DNA of 64,000 nt from Chromobacterium sp. ATCC 53434 (GTDB taxonomy: Bacteria > Pseudomonadota > Gammaproteobacteria > Burkholderiales > Chromobacteriaceae), in contig NZ_CP025429.1 in NCBI RefSeq assembly GCF_002848345.1, forward strand, positions 4,712,001 to 4,776,000, given 5' to 3'. Under the pieces are notes generated by a model. It saw only the letters and a list, made by a program, of their open reading frames with translations. It was not told the origin of the DNA and did no database searches. How positions within the stretch are numbered: position 1 is the stretch's first letter; each line of letters opens with the position of its first letter. This document shows, piece after piece, positions 27,795 through 35,893 of this stretch. Both the position numbers and the translations under genes were made by a program.

Positions 27795-28565
27795 CTAGTT
27801 CCTGCCCGCCATCACGCCGCCGTCCACGTCCAGCACCGTGCCGGTGATCCAGCCGGCCTTGTCCGACAGCAGGAACGCTATCGCGTCGGCGATGTCGTCG
27901 GCGGTGCCGATGCGGCCCAGCGGGTGGAAATCGTTGAAGCCGGCCAGCGTGGCCGCGATCTCGTCCTCGGCGATGAAGGACTTGTAGATGCCGGACAGCA
28001 CCACCGCCGGCGCCACCGCGTTGACGCGGATGCCGTCGCCGGCCAGCTCCATCGCCATGTGCTGGGTGAGGGCGTGCAGGCCGGCCTTCTGCATCGAGTA
28101 GGCCGACGACGGCGTGGCCTTCACCGCCTGGTGCGCCCACATCGAGCCGATGTTGACGATGGCGCCGCCGCCGTGGCGGCGCATATTGCGCGCCACCGCC
28201 TGGCTGATGAAGAAGAAGGCCTTGTTGATGTCCAGCTGGCGGTCGTAATCCTGTTCGCTGTGTTCCAGGAAGCCCACCGGCTGGAAGAAGCCGGCGGCGT
28301 TGACCAGTTCGGCGATGGCGCGCGGCTCGGCGTCCAGCCTGGCGATGAAGGCGCGCACTTGTTCCGCCTGGTAGAGGTCCACCTCGGCGGTTTCGACGCG
28401 GCCGCCGGTGTCGGCTTCCAGTTCCGCCTTGGCGGCGGCCAGGCGGCCGGCGTCGTGAGCCAGGATCAGCACCGTGCGGCCCTGGCGCAGCAAGCGGCGC
28501 GCGCTTTCCTTGCCCATGCCGCTGGAACCGCCGACGATGAGGGAGAGGGTGGGGGAATGTGTCAT
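27795..28565 (-). CDS. SDR-family oxidoreductase
   Basis: A 256-residue classical short-chain dehydrogenase/reductase. The cofactor motif is GGSSGMGK (TGxxxGxG type), the structural NAAG is at LVNAAGFF, the catalytic Ser is in IGSMW and the active-site pair is in YSMQK (YxxxK). An Arg-rich patch after the glycine motif (ARRLLRQGR) would favour NADP(H). The C-terminal [15 protein letters not shown] is typical. GGAGC precedes the ATG. It diverges from an HxlR-type regulator across about 100 bp, so it is probably that regulator's target, perhaps for a reactive carbonyl or quinone; the substrate is unknown. Confidence 0.9.
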   Translation of the reverse strand: MTHSPTLSLIVGGSSGMGKESARRLLRQGRTVLILAHDAGRLAAAKAELEADTGGRVETAEVDLYQAEQVRAFIARLDAEPRAIAELVNAAGFFQPVGFLEHSEQDYDRQLDINKAFFFISQAVARNMRRHGGGAIVNIGSMWAHQAVKATPSSAYSMQKAGLHALTQHMAMELAGDGIRVNAVAPAVVLSGIYKSFIAEDEIAATLAGFNDFHPLGRIGTADDIADAIAFLLSDKAGWITGTVLDVDGGVMAGRN

Positions 28566-28639
28566 GCTTTGCTCCGGATGGGGGTGAGGTATGGCCAGTC
28601 TGGATGCCGCCCCGGGCGTTGAAAAGCAGGCACAAAACG

Positions 28640-28652
28640 GTAAGCCGCTTAC
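28640..28652. promoter_or_regulatory. Candidate HxlR operator (GTAAG-CCG-CTTAC)
   Basis: A perfect 13-bp palindrome flanked by A-run and T-run (AAAACG ... TTTTT) lies in the gap between the divergent SDR and HxlR genes, about 17-30 bp before the regulator's ATG. HxlR-family sites are short palindromes of this kind. Confidence 0.55.
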
Positions 28653-28668
28653 TTTTTGGTACAGATTG

Positions 28669-29013
28669 ATGATGGATCAGGAAAAGTTTTTTTCCCGCAA
28701 GACGCCGCCGGCGCGCAGCGCGCGCATGGTGGAGAGCATCTATGGCTGCAAATGGTCGCTGACCGTCTACCAGCTGCTGGCGGCGGGCATCAACCGTCCG
28801 GGCGAAATGGTGCGGCGGACCGACGGCCTGAGCACCAAGGTGTTGAACGAATGCCTGCGCCGCAATATGGAGTTCGGCATCCTGGAGCGGGTGGCCTTCG
28901 ACGAGTCGCCGCCGCGGGTGGAGTACCGGGTCACGCCGTTCGGCGGCAAATTCATGCGGGTGCTGGACGAGCTGGAAAAGCTGCAGCGCGAGCTGGAGCC
29001 GCCCGGCGGCTGA
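28669..29013 (+). CDS. HxlR-family winged-helix regulator
   Basis: A 114-residue MarR/HxlR-type regulator. The family pattern is clear: [24 protein letters not shown], then the recognition helix region [22 protein letters not shown], and the wing [16 protein letters not shown]. The CK pair near the start (GCKWS) matches the redox or electrophile-responsive cysteine of YodB/QorR-type proteins, so a quinone or aldehyde signal is plausible. ATG at 28669 or 28672 are equivalent choices; no strong RBS is seen. It diverges from the SDR gene, and a palindromic candidate operator lies between them. Confidence 0.88.
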   Translation: MMDQEKFFSRKTPPARSARMVESIYGCKWSLTVYQLLAAGINRPGEMVRRTDGLSTKVLNECLRRNMEFGILERVAFDESPPRVEYRVTPFGGKFMRVLDELEKLQRELEPPGG

Positions 29014-29117
29014 TCAGCGGCTTTAAAATGACATTTCCATTTTTACGGCGCGGTGGCATGCTTGCTCCTGGGGCCGGCCTCGTCCGGCCGCAGGCTCTAT
29101 GGGCTTGGGGAGGCGGA

Positions 29118-30428
29118 ATGGAGATGGTCGACAGGCAGGAGGCGACGGGAGAGGACGATCCGTTATGGGTCCTGGCTTGCAGCGGCACCGGCGGGGACAT
29201 CCTGCCCTTCATCGCCGTCGGCCGGCAGCTGGCCGCGCGCGGCCATCGCGTGCGGCTGCTGACGCCGGCGCCTTACGTCGACTGGGTGGCCAGCCATGGC
29301 CTGGCCTGCGACGGTTTCGGCTCGGAACAGGCGTTCCTGGCCTGTCTGGACAATCCGGACCTGTGGGACGAGCGCAAGGGCTTCGCCGTGGTGTGGCAGA
29401 GCGTGGCGCCGTATCTGCAGGTCCTGCGCGAGCTGGCGGCGCGGGAGTCCGGCCGCTGCCACCTGATCTGCCATCCCATCATGCTGGCGGCCGCGAATCT
29501 GGCCAAGGCGGCCCGTCCCGGCATCAAGGTGGCCGCGCTGCACCTGGCGCCGTCCGGCCTGTGCAGCAGCCATGAATTCCCCGCGCTGGGCTCGCTGGTC
29601 TTGCCGGCGTGGCTGCCGCTGGCCTGGAAGCGCCGGCTGTGGCGCTGGGTTTACCGTTTTTGGCTGGATCCCATCATGCTGCCGGCCTTGAACGCCGCGC
29701 GCCGGGACATGGCCCTGCCGCCGCTGGACAGTTTCGACAGCCTGCTGCGCGGGACGCCGGACGCGGTGCTCGGCCTGTTTCCGTCCTGGTTCGCCGCCAC
29801 GCAGCCGGACTGGCCGGCACCGTATTTCGAAGCCGGCTTCCCGCCAGTGCCGACAGGGCCGGCGGCCGAACTGTCGGCGGAGCTGCAGGCCTTTCTCGAC
29901 GCGGGTCCGGCGCCGGTGGCCTTCACGCCCGGCACCGGGCACAAGCATGCCGGCCGCTATTTCGAGTCGGCGCTGGCGGCGTTGGCCCGCTGCGGCCGGC
30001 GCGGCCTGTTGATCACGCCGCATCGGGAGCAGGTGCCCGAGAGCCTGCCGCCCGACGTGCTCTGGCTGCCGCACGCGCCTTTCGAGCTGCTGCTGCCCAG
30101 GCTGGCGGCGCTGGCGCATCACGGCGGGATAGGCACGTGCGCCGCGGCCTTCCGCGCCGGCGTGCCGCAACTGATCTGTCCGTACGCGTTCGACCAGTTC
30201 GACAATGGCTGGCGCGCGCGCCGGCTGGGCGTGGCGGAAACGGTGCCGGCCGGCAAGCTGACGGCCGGGACGATGGCGGCGGCGCTGCGGCGTCTGCTGG
30301 CTTCCGAGCCGGTGGCCGAGTCCTGCGCGCGGACGGCGGGGCTGGCTGGGGCCGGATCGGCCTTTGCCGCGGCGGAACGACTGGAGCAGGCCCTGGGCCT
30401 GCGCGTGAGCCGGCCGCTGCCGGCCTGA
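29118..30428 (+). CDS. GT1-family glycosyltransferase (UGT/RhlB-like)
   Basis: A 436-residue GT-B glycosyltransferase. The N-terminal lobe starts with LACSGTGGDILPFIAVGRQL, as in antibiotic and sterol UDP-glycosyltransferases. The C-terminal nucleotide-sugar site contains LAHHGGIGTCAAAFRAGVPQ, followed by YAFDQFDNGWRARRLG, the pattern seen in rhamnosyltransferase RhlB and macrolide transferases. The acceptor is probably a lipid or small molecule. GGAGG before the ATG at 29118 sets the start; the frame is open further upstream without coding character. Its TGA overlaps an ATG of the MAPEG frame, so the two are likely co-translated. Confidence 0.85.
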   Translation: MEMVDRQEATGEDDPLWVLACSGTGGDILPFIAVGRQLAARGHRVRLLTPAPYVDWVASHGLACDGFGSEQAFLACLDNPDLWDERKGFAVVWQSVAPYLQVLRELAARESGRCHLICHPIMLAAANLAKAARPGIKVAALHLAPSGLCSSHEFPALGSLVLPAWLPLAWKRRLWRWVYRFWLDPIMLPALNAARRDMALPPLDSFDSLLRGTPDAVLGLFPSWFAATQPDWPAPYFEAGFPPVPTGPAAELSAELQAFLDAGPAPVAFTPGTGHKHAGRYFESALAALARCGRRGLLITPHREQVPESLPPDVLWLPHAPFELLLPRLAALAHHGGIGTCAAAFRAGVPQLICPYAFDQFDNGWRARRLGVAETVPAGKLTAGTMAAALRRLLASEPVAESCARTAGLAGAGSAFAAAERLEQALGLRVSRPLPA

Positions 30429-30439
30429 TGGGGGAAACC

Positions 30440-30838
30440 ATGATCTACCCGATGTTCGCGTTGGTATTGCTGACCTTTTTCGTCGGCATCCGCCTGGGCG
30501 CCACCCGTTTCGCCAATGCCCGTTCCGGACGGGTCAAGGGCGGCTATTACCGGCTGATGCAGGGCGACACGCCGCCGGACGGCGAATTGAAGCTGGCGCG
30601 CAACTTCTCCAATCTGTTCGAGGGGCCGGTGCTGTTCTACGCTTTCGGCGCCATCGTCATCGCCAAGAACCTGGCCGCGCCGCTGCCGTTGGCGCTGGCC
30701 TGGGGCTATGTCGCGCTGCGCGCGGTCCATACCGCGATCCATCTGGGCCGCAATCACCCCATCCACCGTTTCCTGGCCTTTCTGGTGTCCAGCATCCTGC
30801 TGCTGGCGATGTGGGGCTGGCTGGCACTGGTCCTGTGA
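30440..30838 (+). CDS. MAPEG-family membrane protein
   Basis: A 132-residue integral membrane protein with four hydrophobic segments, matching the MAPEG superfamily (microsomal glutathione transferase/FLAP-like). The start IYPMFALVLLTFFVGIRLG and the motif LARNFSNLFEGPVLFYA, with the conserved Asn-Phe...Asn-Glu/Phe-Glu pattern, are typical. Bacterial members are mostly uncharacterised; some bind glutathione. The ATG at 30440 is preferred over 30428 because GGGGGA is correctly spaced and family members start here. It follows the glycosyltransferase in an operon. Confidence 0.85.
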   Translation: MIYPMFALVLLTFFVGIRLGATRFANARSGRVKGGYYRLMQGDTPPDGELKLARNFSNLFEGPVLFYAFGAIVIAKNLAAPLPLALAWGYVALRAVHTAIHLGRNHPIHRFLAFLVSSILLLAMWGWLALVL

Positions 30839-30911
30839 GCGTGGCCGGCTGTGCCGGCGACGCTTATTCCAGATCAATGCCGAGTGAGGGAGACGGCCGC
30901 ACAATGCGGGC

Positions 30912-31100
30912 ATGCTACCCGCCACGGCCAAGAAATTTCCCCTCCATCCCCGCCACCCCGAGCGCGTCTGCTGGGGCTGCGACAAGTATTGCCCGGCCTC
31001 GGACATGGCCTGCGGCAACGGCAGCAGCCGCACCCAGCACCCGGTGGAGATTTTCGGCGAAGACTGGTTCGAGCCGGCCGAGACGGACAAGCGCGGCTGA
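30912..31100 (+). CDS. DUF3079 small cysteine-rich protein
   Basis: A 62-residue protein of the DUF3079 family. The core KKFPLHPRHPERVCWGCDKYC contains CxxCxxxC, followed by DMACGNGSSRTQHPVEIFGEDW. The conserved cysteines suggest metal binding (zinc or Fe-S). The family is widespread in proteobacteria and has no assigned function. No clear RBS is visible before the ATG. It stands between the MAPEG gene and the phosphodiesterase-like gene, all in the same direction. Confidence 0.85.
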   Translation: MLPATAKKFPLHPRHPERVCWGCDKYCPASDMACGNGSSRTQHPVEIFGEDWFEPAETDKRG

Positions 31101-31189
31101 TAAACCGGTTTTGCCGCCGGCCGACCCGCGTTGACGCGGCGCCGCGCGCTGTCGAGAATGGGGTTTTCGACCTGCCGATGAGGGCTCAG

Positions 31190-32377
31190 ATGATCGATCT
31201 GGCGTGTCCCGGCGCCGCCTGGCCTGACTACCGTGGCGGCAGCCTGCTCAATCTGATGCAAACGCTGAGCGGCGAGCTCGGCGGCCCCGACCTAGGCCAT
31301 GCGCCGTTGCGCGGCGACGCGCTGGACGGCATCGGCCGCCACCGCCACGTCTGCCTGTTGCTGATAGACGGCCTGGGCGCCGCGCAATTGCGGCGGCTGG
31401 GGCCGGACAGCCGCTTGCGGGCCGGGCTGAGGGACGAGATAAGCAGCGTGTTTCCGCCGACCACCGCCGCCGCCGTCACCACGGTGCTGACCGGCCGCGC
31501 GCCGGCCGAGCATGGACTGATAGGCTGGCACCAGCTGCACGGCGACGAGATCGTCGCGCCGCTGCCCTTGTATGTGCGCCATCCGGCGGGCAGCGCCAAC
31601 GCGCCGCAGGCGCTGGCCGACTCCTTGTTTCGCGCGCCGCCGCTGTTCGAGCGCTTCATCCGTCCGGCGGCCTTGCTGCTGCCCGATTTCATCGCCGACT
31701 CGCCATGCAGCCGTTTCCACGCCGGCGCTGCCGAGCGCGTCGCCTACCACGGCCTGGACGACGGTTTTGGCCAGTTGCAGGCGCGGCTGCGATCGACGAC
31801 GCCGGGCTTCCACTATCTGTACCTGCCGCAGCTGGACACGCTGATGCACGAGCGCGGGCCGGATTCGGCGCAGGCGCGGCGACTGCTGGCGGCGATAGAC
31901 GCCGCTTTCGCCGCGCTGCTGGAGACGGCGGCGGCTTGCGACGCCGCGGTGGTGGCCATCGCCGACCACGGTTTCGTCGCCGCGCCGGCGTCGCAATGGC
32001 TGGACGTCGACGCCGACGCCGAACTGTACGGCCTGCTGGCGCGGCCGCTGTCCGGCGAGACCCGGCTGGCCTACTGTCATGCGCGGCCCGGCTGCGCCGG
32101 CCGTTTTGTCGAACTGGCCCGCGAGCGCCTCGACCACGCTTGCTGGGCCGTGCCCAGCGCCGAGTTGCTGGCCGCCGGCGTGTTCGGCCCCGGGACGGCG
32201 CATCCGGAGCTGGCGCGCCGCTGCGGCGATGTCGCGCTGATCGCCAAGCCGGGCTGGAATCTGCGCGACACGCTGCCGGGCGAGAAAACCTTGCGGCTGG
32301 CCGGCGTGCATGCCGGCGTCCATCCGGACGAGCAGGCGATTCCATTGATCGCATGCCGTCCGGTGCCAATGGCATAA
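31190..32377 (+). CDS. Alkaline-phosphatase-superfamily nucleotide pyrophosphatase/phosphodiesterase
   Basis: A 395-residue enzyme of the alkaline phosphatase superfamily, type I phosphodiesterase/nucleotide pyrophosphatase branch. The first metal aspartate is in CLLLIDGLG, the catalytic Thr in FPPTTAAAVTTVLTG, a further metal site in YLPQLDTLMHERG, and the last in AIADHGFV. The protein lacks an obvious signal peptide, so a cytosolic role is likely. A start at 31190 is favoured by GAGGG just upstream; 31178 and earlier in-frame starts are possible. A DUF2867 gene follows closely. The substrate is not predictable. Confidence 0.82.
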   Translation: MIDLACPGAAWPDYRGGSLLNLMQTLSGELGGPDLGHAPLRGDALDGIGRHRHVCLLLIDGLGAAQLRRLGPDSRLRAGLRDEISSVFPPTTAAAVTTVLTGRAPAEHGLIGWHQLHGDEIVAPLPLYVRHPAGSANAPQALADSLFRAPPLFERFIRPAALLLPDFIADSPCSRFHAGAAERVAYHGLDDGFGQLQARLRSTTPGFHYLYLPQLDTLMHERGPDSAQARRLLAAIDAAFAALLETAAACDAAVVAIADHGFVAAPASQWLDVDADAELYGLLARPLSGETRLAYCHARPGCAGRFVELARERLDHACWAVPSAELLAAGVFGPGTAHPELARRCGDVALIAKPGWNLRDTLPGEKTLRLAGVHAGVHPDEQAIPLIACRPVPMA

Positions 32378-32408
32378 TATGGATATCTGTGCAAACCGGG
32401 AGCGGGTC

Positions 32409-32924
32409 ATGAGCCATGCCGTGTATCTTTCCGCCGCGCCGAGCGGCAGCCGCATCGCCGCGCGGCTGTCCGGCGCCCATTTCGCCGATGCCTGGTCGGT
32501 CAGGGCCGCCGAGCCGCAATTGCCGGCGCTGGGCCAGTTTCTGCGCGTGGCCGCCGCGACGCCGCGCTGGGTGGAGAACTGCATGCGCTTGCGCAACCGC
32601 GTGGTGCGCCTGTTCGGCCTGAAGGACCTGGGTGGTCTGTCCGATGTGGCGGCGCGGCCGCCGGAAGCGTTCCGGCCCGGCGACCGGGTCGGCATCTTCA
32701 CGCTGCTGGAGAACGGCGAGGACGAGGTCCTGCTTGGCGACAGCGACAAGCATCTGGACGTGGTGCTGTCGGTGCACCGCGCGCCGCAGGACGACGGCGG
32801 GGCGGTGCTGACGCTGACCACGGTGGTCCATGTGCACAATCTGCTGGGTCGGCTGTACATGCTGCCGGTGACGCCGATGCACAGGCTGATCGCGCCGGCG
32901 ACCTTGCGCGCGGCCGGGCGCTAG
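32409..32924 (+). CDS. DUF2867 domain protein
   Basis: A 171-residue protein with the DUF2867 pattern: an N-terminal AHFADAW segment, WVENCMRLRNRVVRLFGLKD in the middle, RVGIFTLLENGEDEVLLGDSDKHLDV, and a C-terminal VVHVHNLLGRLYMLPVTPMH. The domain often occurs fused to NAD-binding proteins and may bind a hydrophobic ligand (SRPBCC-like fold); its function is unknown. GGGAGC lies ahead of the ATG at 32409. It is 31 bp downstream of the phosphodiesterase-like gene and is likely co-transcribed with it. Confidence 0.8.
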   Translation: MSHAVYLSAAPSGSRIAARLSGAHFADAWSVRAAEPQLPALGQFLRVAAATPRWVENCMRLRNRVVRLFGLKDLGGLSDVAARPPEAFRPGDRVGIFTLLENGEDEVLLGDSDKHLDVVLSVHRAPQDDGGAVLTLTTVVHVHNLLGRLYMLPVTPMHRLIAPATLRAAGR

Positions 32925-33024
32925 CGTCTGTTGCCGATCTTTTTTTTGGGCGCCCAAAGCGGCGTCAGGCCGGTGGCGCCTGCCGCCATCATGACATTTC
33001 CGGTTTTTTAACAAAGGACGCCGC

Positions 33025-33315
33025 ATGTTTCCGTTGATCGTCACCCTGGAAGTTTCCGCCGTCGAAGATATCCCGTCGGTGGCCGCCGCGCTGACGCGGA
33101 TGCGGCCGCTGTGTCTGGCCGAGCCGGGCTGCCTGCTGTGGGAGGCCTACCATTCCGAGGCAGACTCCCGGCAGTTCGTGCTGGTCGAGCACTGGGAAAG
33201 CCGCGCGCACTGGGAGGCGCACGGTAAGCTGGACGCGATCCAGACCATCTACCTGCCGGAGGTGCTGCCGCGCGCCAAGCGGGCCGGTCATCCGTCCATC
33301 CGGCTTGGCGCCTGA
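33025..33315 (+). CDS. Antibiotic biosynthesis monooxygenase (ABM) domain protein
   Basis: A 96-residue ABM-fold protein of the dimeric alpha/beta-barrel superfamily. It contains the typical R..CLAEPGCLLWEAYHSEADSRQ turn, the strand FVLVEHWESRAHWEAHGK and a C-terminal helix. Relatives include quinol monooxygenase YgiN and many uncharacterised stress proteins. AAGGA precedes the ATG. The P-loop kinase-like gene begins five bases after its stop, so they form a pair. The substrate is unknown. Confidence 0.85.
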   Translation: MFPLIVTLEVSAVEDIPSVAAALTRMRPLCLAEPGCLLWEAYHSEADSRQFVLVEHWESRAHWEAHGKLDAIQTIYLPEVLPRAKRAGHPSIRLGA

Positions 33316-33320
33316 AGCCA

Positions 33321-33854
33321 ATGACGGCGCCCTTGCCCGGCCGGGTGTTGATCGTCGGCGGCAGCGGCGCGGGCAAGAGCACGCTTGCGGCCCAGCTGGC
33401 CACCGCGTCCGGCGCGCCGCTGACCGAGCTGGATGTCTTGTTCTGGGGGCCGAACTGGACGCGGCGAGAAGCGTTTTCCGCCGACGTGGCGGCGCTGGTG
33501 GAGCAGCCGCGCTGGGTGGTGGAAGGCGGCTATGCGTCCGCGCTGGAGCGTTTGCTGCCGCGTGCGGAACTGGTGATCTGGCTGGACTATCCCCGTTCGC
33601 TGCTGGCCTGGCGCATCGTGCGGCGCAGCCTGCGTCGGGCCTGGCGGCGGGAGGTGTTGGCGCATGGCAACCGCGAGACCTTGCGCGGCGCGCTGTTTTC
33701 TCGCGATTCCCTGCTGCTGTGGATGTGGCGCGGCCATGTTCGCCATTGTCTGGCGCTGTCGACCTTGAGGGACGCGCATCCCGAAGCGGCCTGGCTGGCG
33801 CCTCGCAGCCCATCAGAAGCCAGGCTGCTGCTGGCCGGCATCTTGCCGTCTTGA
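33321..33854 (+). CDS. P-loop NTPase, adenylate-kinase/topology-modulation-like
   Basis: A 177-residue small P-loop protein. Walker A is VGGSGAGKSTLA (residues ~12-23). ELDVLFWGPNWT and WVVEGGYASALE resemble the FlaR/topology-modulation-type nucleotide kinases, and LVIWLDYPRSLLAWRIVRRSLRR is the conserved middle segment of that group. No substrate has been established for this group. It begins five bases after the ABM gene. The C-terminal SPSEARLLLAGILPS is the usual ending of the fold. Confidence 0.8.
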   Translation: MTAPLPGRVLIVGGSGAGKSTLAAQLATASGAPLTELDVLFWGPNWTRREAFSADVAALVEQPRWVVEGGYASALERLLPRAELVIWLDYPRSLLAWRIVRRSLRRAWRREVLAHGNRETLRGALFSRDSLLLWMWRGHVRHCLALSTLRDAHPEAAWLAPRSPSEARLLLAGILPS

Positions 33855-33926
33855 GCCATCGTCCGTAGAATGCGCGCTTTCCCGTCATGGGAAAGCTTTG
33901 CGTATTCAATGTGTTAAGGATGAGCC

Positions 33927-34316
33927 GTGGCCGACGTCAATCGCCTGGAAACCTGGATCAAGTACAAGAACGGCCTGTGCGGCGATTGCATGGCCTCCTG
34001 TTGCACGATGCCGGTGGAAGTGAAGCTGCCGGATTTGGTCCGTATCGGCGTCGTCGACGAGTTCGAGCTGGAAGAGCCGATCAAGAACATCGCCAAGCGG
34101 CTGGAAAAGCAGCGGGTGATCCAGCATTTCAATTTCAAGAACAGCCTGTTCACGCTGGCGCAGCGCGCCAACGGCGATTGCCTGTACCTGGACGCCGGAA
34201 CCCGGCTGTGCACCATCTACGACAAGCGGCCCAATACCTGCCGCAATCATCCGAAGATAGGCCCGAAGCCGGGCTTCTGCGCCTATACCCGCGACAGCCG
34301 GCCGCGGCGGCCATAG
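33927..34316 (+). CDS. YkgJ-family cysteine cluster protein
   Basis: A 129-residue protein with the zinc/iron-chelating CxxCxxxxC family pattern. The first cluster is GLCGDCMASCC, later cysteines are in NGDCLYL, RLCTIYDKRPNTCRNHP and GFCAYT. The order C..C...CC ... C ... C....R...C fits YkgJ proteins, thought to bind a metal or Fe-S cluster; no reaction is established. The start is GTG at 33927, chosen because AAGGATGAG is well placed and the family sequence begins there. A parS-like site lies 15 bp after the stop. Confidence 0.85.
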   Translation: MADVNRLETWIKYKNGLCGDCMASCCTMPVEVKLPDLVRIGVVDEFELEEPIKNIAKRLEKQRVIQHFNFKNSLFTLAQRANGDCLYLDAGTRLCTIYDKRPNTCRNHPKIGPKPGFCAYTRDSRPRRP

Positions 34317-34330
34317 TCCCGGCCGGCGGC

Positions 34331-34344
34331 GTTCCACGTGAAAC
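34331..34344. promoter_or_regulatory. parS-like ParB-binding site 1
   Basis: GTTCCACGTGAAAC followed by A matches the ParB/Noc-type consensus GTTNCACGTGAAAC exactly over 14 bp. It is intergenic, between the YkgJ gene and the small secreted protein. Confidence 0.75.
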
Positions 34345-34446
34345 AGGCTGCGTCAGTTGAACGATGATCCGTTCCGGTGGCGGGGAGGATGGCTGGAGAC
34401 CGGTGGCTGTGCGCCGCCGGGGCGGGAACGCCATCGGGCGGAAACG

Positions 34447-34470
34447 GCGCCCGGCTGTCCAACCGGGCGC
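34447..34470 (-). terminator. Hairpin after the small secreted protein gene
   Basis: GCGCCCGG / CCGGGCGC, an 8-bp stem with an 8-nt loop, lies just past the stop of the minus-strand gene at 34479 and leads into only a short T-run (GTTTC). Confidence 0.45.
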
Positions 34471-34478
34471 GATGGCGA

Positions 34479-34667
34479 CTACTGCTGGGCGGGTGTCGGC
34501 GCCTGTTGAGCGGCCGGCGCGTCTATCATCCGCATATCGTGCAGCGACAGCGGCACGCTGGGCTGCACGACGGCCGTGTCGAACGGGCGGCAATTGGCAT
34601 CCTGGGCGCTGGCGATGCCGGTGACCAGAAACAGGCCGGCCAATAGGGAGGTATACAGTCTGGACAT
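34479..34667 (-). CDS. Small secreted protein, unknown
   Basis: A 62-residue protein with a clear signal peptide (MSRLYTSLLAGLFLVTGIASA-QD). The mature ~41 residues contain one cysteine, the segment PFDTAVVQPSVPLSLHDMRM and a Pro/Ala/Gln-rich tail. No family is recognised. AAAAAGGATCC precedes the ATG, supporting translation. It heads a run of envelope genes on the same strand (34479-36340). It probably resides in the periplasm or is released; function unknown. Confidence 0.6.
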   Translation of the reverse strand: MSRLYTSLLAGLFLVTGIASAQDANCRPFDTAVVQPSVPLSLHDMRMIDAPAAQQAPTPAQQ

Positions 34668-34854
34668 GGCGGGATCCTTTTTGCTTGTTGACGGATGTGC
34701 TGTCCCCTGAGTTTCAGACCCGGTGAGGCGAAAGAAACGCCGGTGGGCACTTCCAGTATCGCCAACGATTCGACTGCTGTTAGTGCGGAAGATTCTCTTT
34801 TTTCCTCAATATGTTAATTGGTTTGTCCTGGTCTGGATAAATTGACCGGAGCAT

Positions 34855-34884
34855 GCCGGCGCGAGCAAAAAGCGTCGCGCCGGC
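34855..34884. other. Stem-loop after the glycine-zipper lipoprotein gene
   Basis: A perfect 10-bp stem (GCCGGCGCGA / TCGCGCCGGC) with a 10-nt loop lies 8 bp past the stop of the gene at 34892. No T-run follows, so it may stabilise the mRNA end or terminate weakly. Confidence 0.5.
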
Positions 34885-34891
34885 GCATCGC

Positions 34892-35365
34892 CTACATCGG
34901 CGGCGGAGGCGGATAGCCGGCGCGCGGCGGCGGATAGGACGGCGCCAGCCGCTGGCCCGGCAGCTGATTGCCCTTGGCGTACATGCATTGCTGGTAGGCG
35001 ATGTTGTAGCGGGTCTGGGCATCGTAGCCGGCGTAGGCGCCGTTGGAGCCGCCGACGGCGGTGCCGGCCAGCAGGCCCATGCCGGCGCCGACGCCGGCGC
35101 CCTGGTGGTTGCCGCCGATCAGCGTGCCGGCCGCCGCGCCGACCACGGTGCCCAGCGCCATATTGGTGGCCAGATTGGTGCTGGACGCCTGGTTGCCGTC
35201 GACGCTGTTGCCGGCGGCGTAGGCGCGGCATTGCTGCTCTTCCTGGGCGAACACCTCGAACGGCTTGCCCGGCGCCGGCATCACCGCCACGGTGGGGCCG
35301 GTCGGCAGCGTGGTGCAGGCCGCCAGCAGCGGCGGCAGCAACAGCGCGTAATAGCGTGTCTTCAT
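34892..35365 (-). CDS. Glycine-zipper outer-membrane lipoprotein
   Basis: A 157-residue predicted lipoprotein: MKTRYYALLLPPLLAAC is a signal peptide with lipobox LLAAC. The centre is a glycine zipper (residues ~70-110: GTVVGAAAGTLIGGNHQGAG, then GMGLLAGTAVGGSNG), as in YMGG/Rick_17kDa-type surface antigens, which embed in membranes. Two short cysteine motifs (EQQCRAYA and YQQCMYAKG) and a Pro-rich tail complete it. AAAGGAA precedes the ATG. Relatives are of unknown function. It lies 16 bp from the upstream Tyr-rich secreted protein, so they are probably one transcript. Confidence 0.8.
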   Translation of the reverse strand: MKTRYYALLLPPLLAACTTLPTGPTVAVMPAPGKPFEVFAQEEQQCRAYAAGNSVDGNQASSTNLATNMALGTVVGAAAGTLIGGNHQGAGVGAGMGLLAGTAVGGSNGAYAGYDAQTRYNIAYQQCMYAKGNQLPGQRLAPSYPPPRAGYPPPPPM

Positions 35366-35381
35366 CGCGATTCCTTTCCCG

Positions 35382-35816
35382 TTATTGCGGCGGCCGCGCC
35401 GGCACGGTCTTCCAGCCGCCCGGACATTCGCTGACATACGGGTAGTACTGTTTGGCCGCCCTGCAGTAGTACCAGACCTGGGCCGGTTCCTGCGGCGCGA
35501 CGGCGACGGGAGGCGCGGCCGGCGCCATCGGCACGGCGGGCGCGAGCGGCACCGGCGCCACGGCGATGACCGGCGGCGCGTACAGGCTGGGATAGGGATA
35601 GACCGGCGCGGTATAGAAGTACCAGGCGCCGCCGACGACCCACCACCAGCCCATCCGGCCCTGATAATAGCCGTGGTGCCAGTTGCCGCCGCGCCAGACA
35701 TTGATGCTGATGTGCGGCGGCCCGCCGTGGTGGTAATACGCCTCGGCCGGGGTGACGGCGGCCACGGCCAGCGTGGCGGCCAGCAACGCGCCGCTCAAGC
35801 GGATGCAGCCTTTCAT
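35382..35816 (-). CDS. Secreted Tyr/Trp/Pro-rich envelope protein
   Basis: A 144-residue exported protein with a signal peptide (~1-26, AEA-YY). The mature part is rich in Tyr, His, Trp and Gly (YYHHGGPPH, HHGYYQGRMGWWWVVGGAWY), then a Val/Ala/Pro-rich linker, and ends with WYYCRAAKQYYPYVSECPGG, a two-cysteine C-terminal module common to many small proteobacterial exported proteins. No function is established. AGAGG precedes the ATG. It lies just upstream of the glycine-zipper gene and downstream of the Spy-like gene, all on the minus strand. Confidence 0.75.
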   Translation of the reverse strand: MKGCIRLSGALLAATLAVAAVTPAEAYYHHGGPPHISINVWRGGNWHHGYYQGRMGWWWVVGGAWYFYTAPVYPYPSLYAPPVIAVAPVPLAPAVPMAPAAPPVAVAPQEPAQVWYYCRAAKQYYPYVSECPGGWKTVPARPPQ

Positions 35817-35893
35817 GATGAGCCTCTTTCTGCTGGATTCATCGTTGCCGCCGACCCGCTGACGCCGGGCCGGCCGCGTCGAACGCCTGCGTC

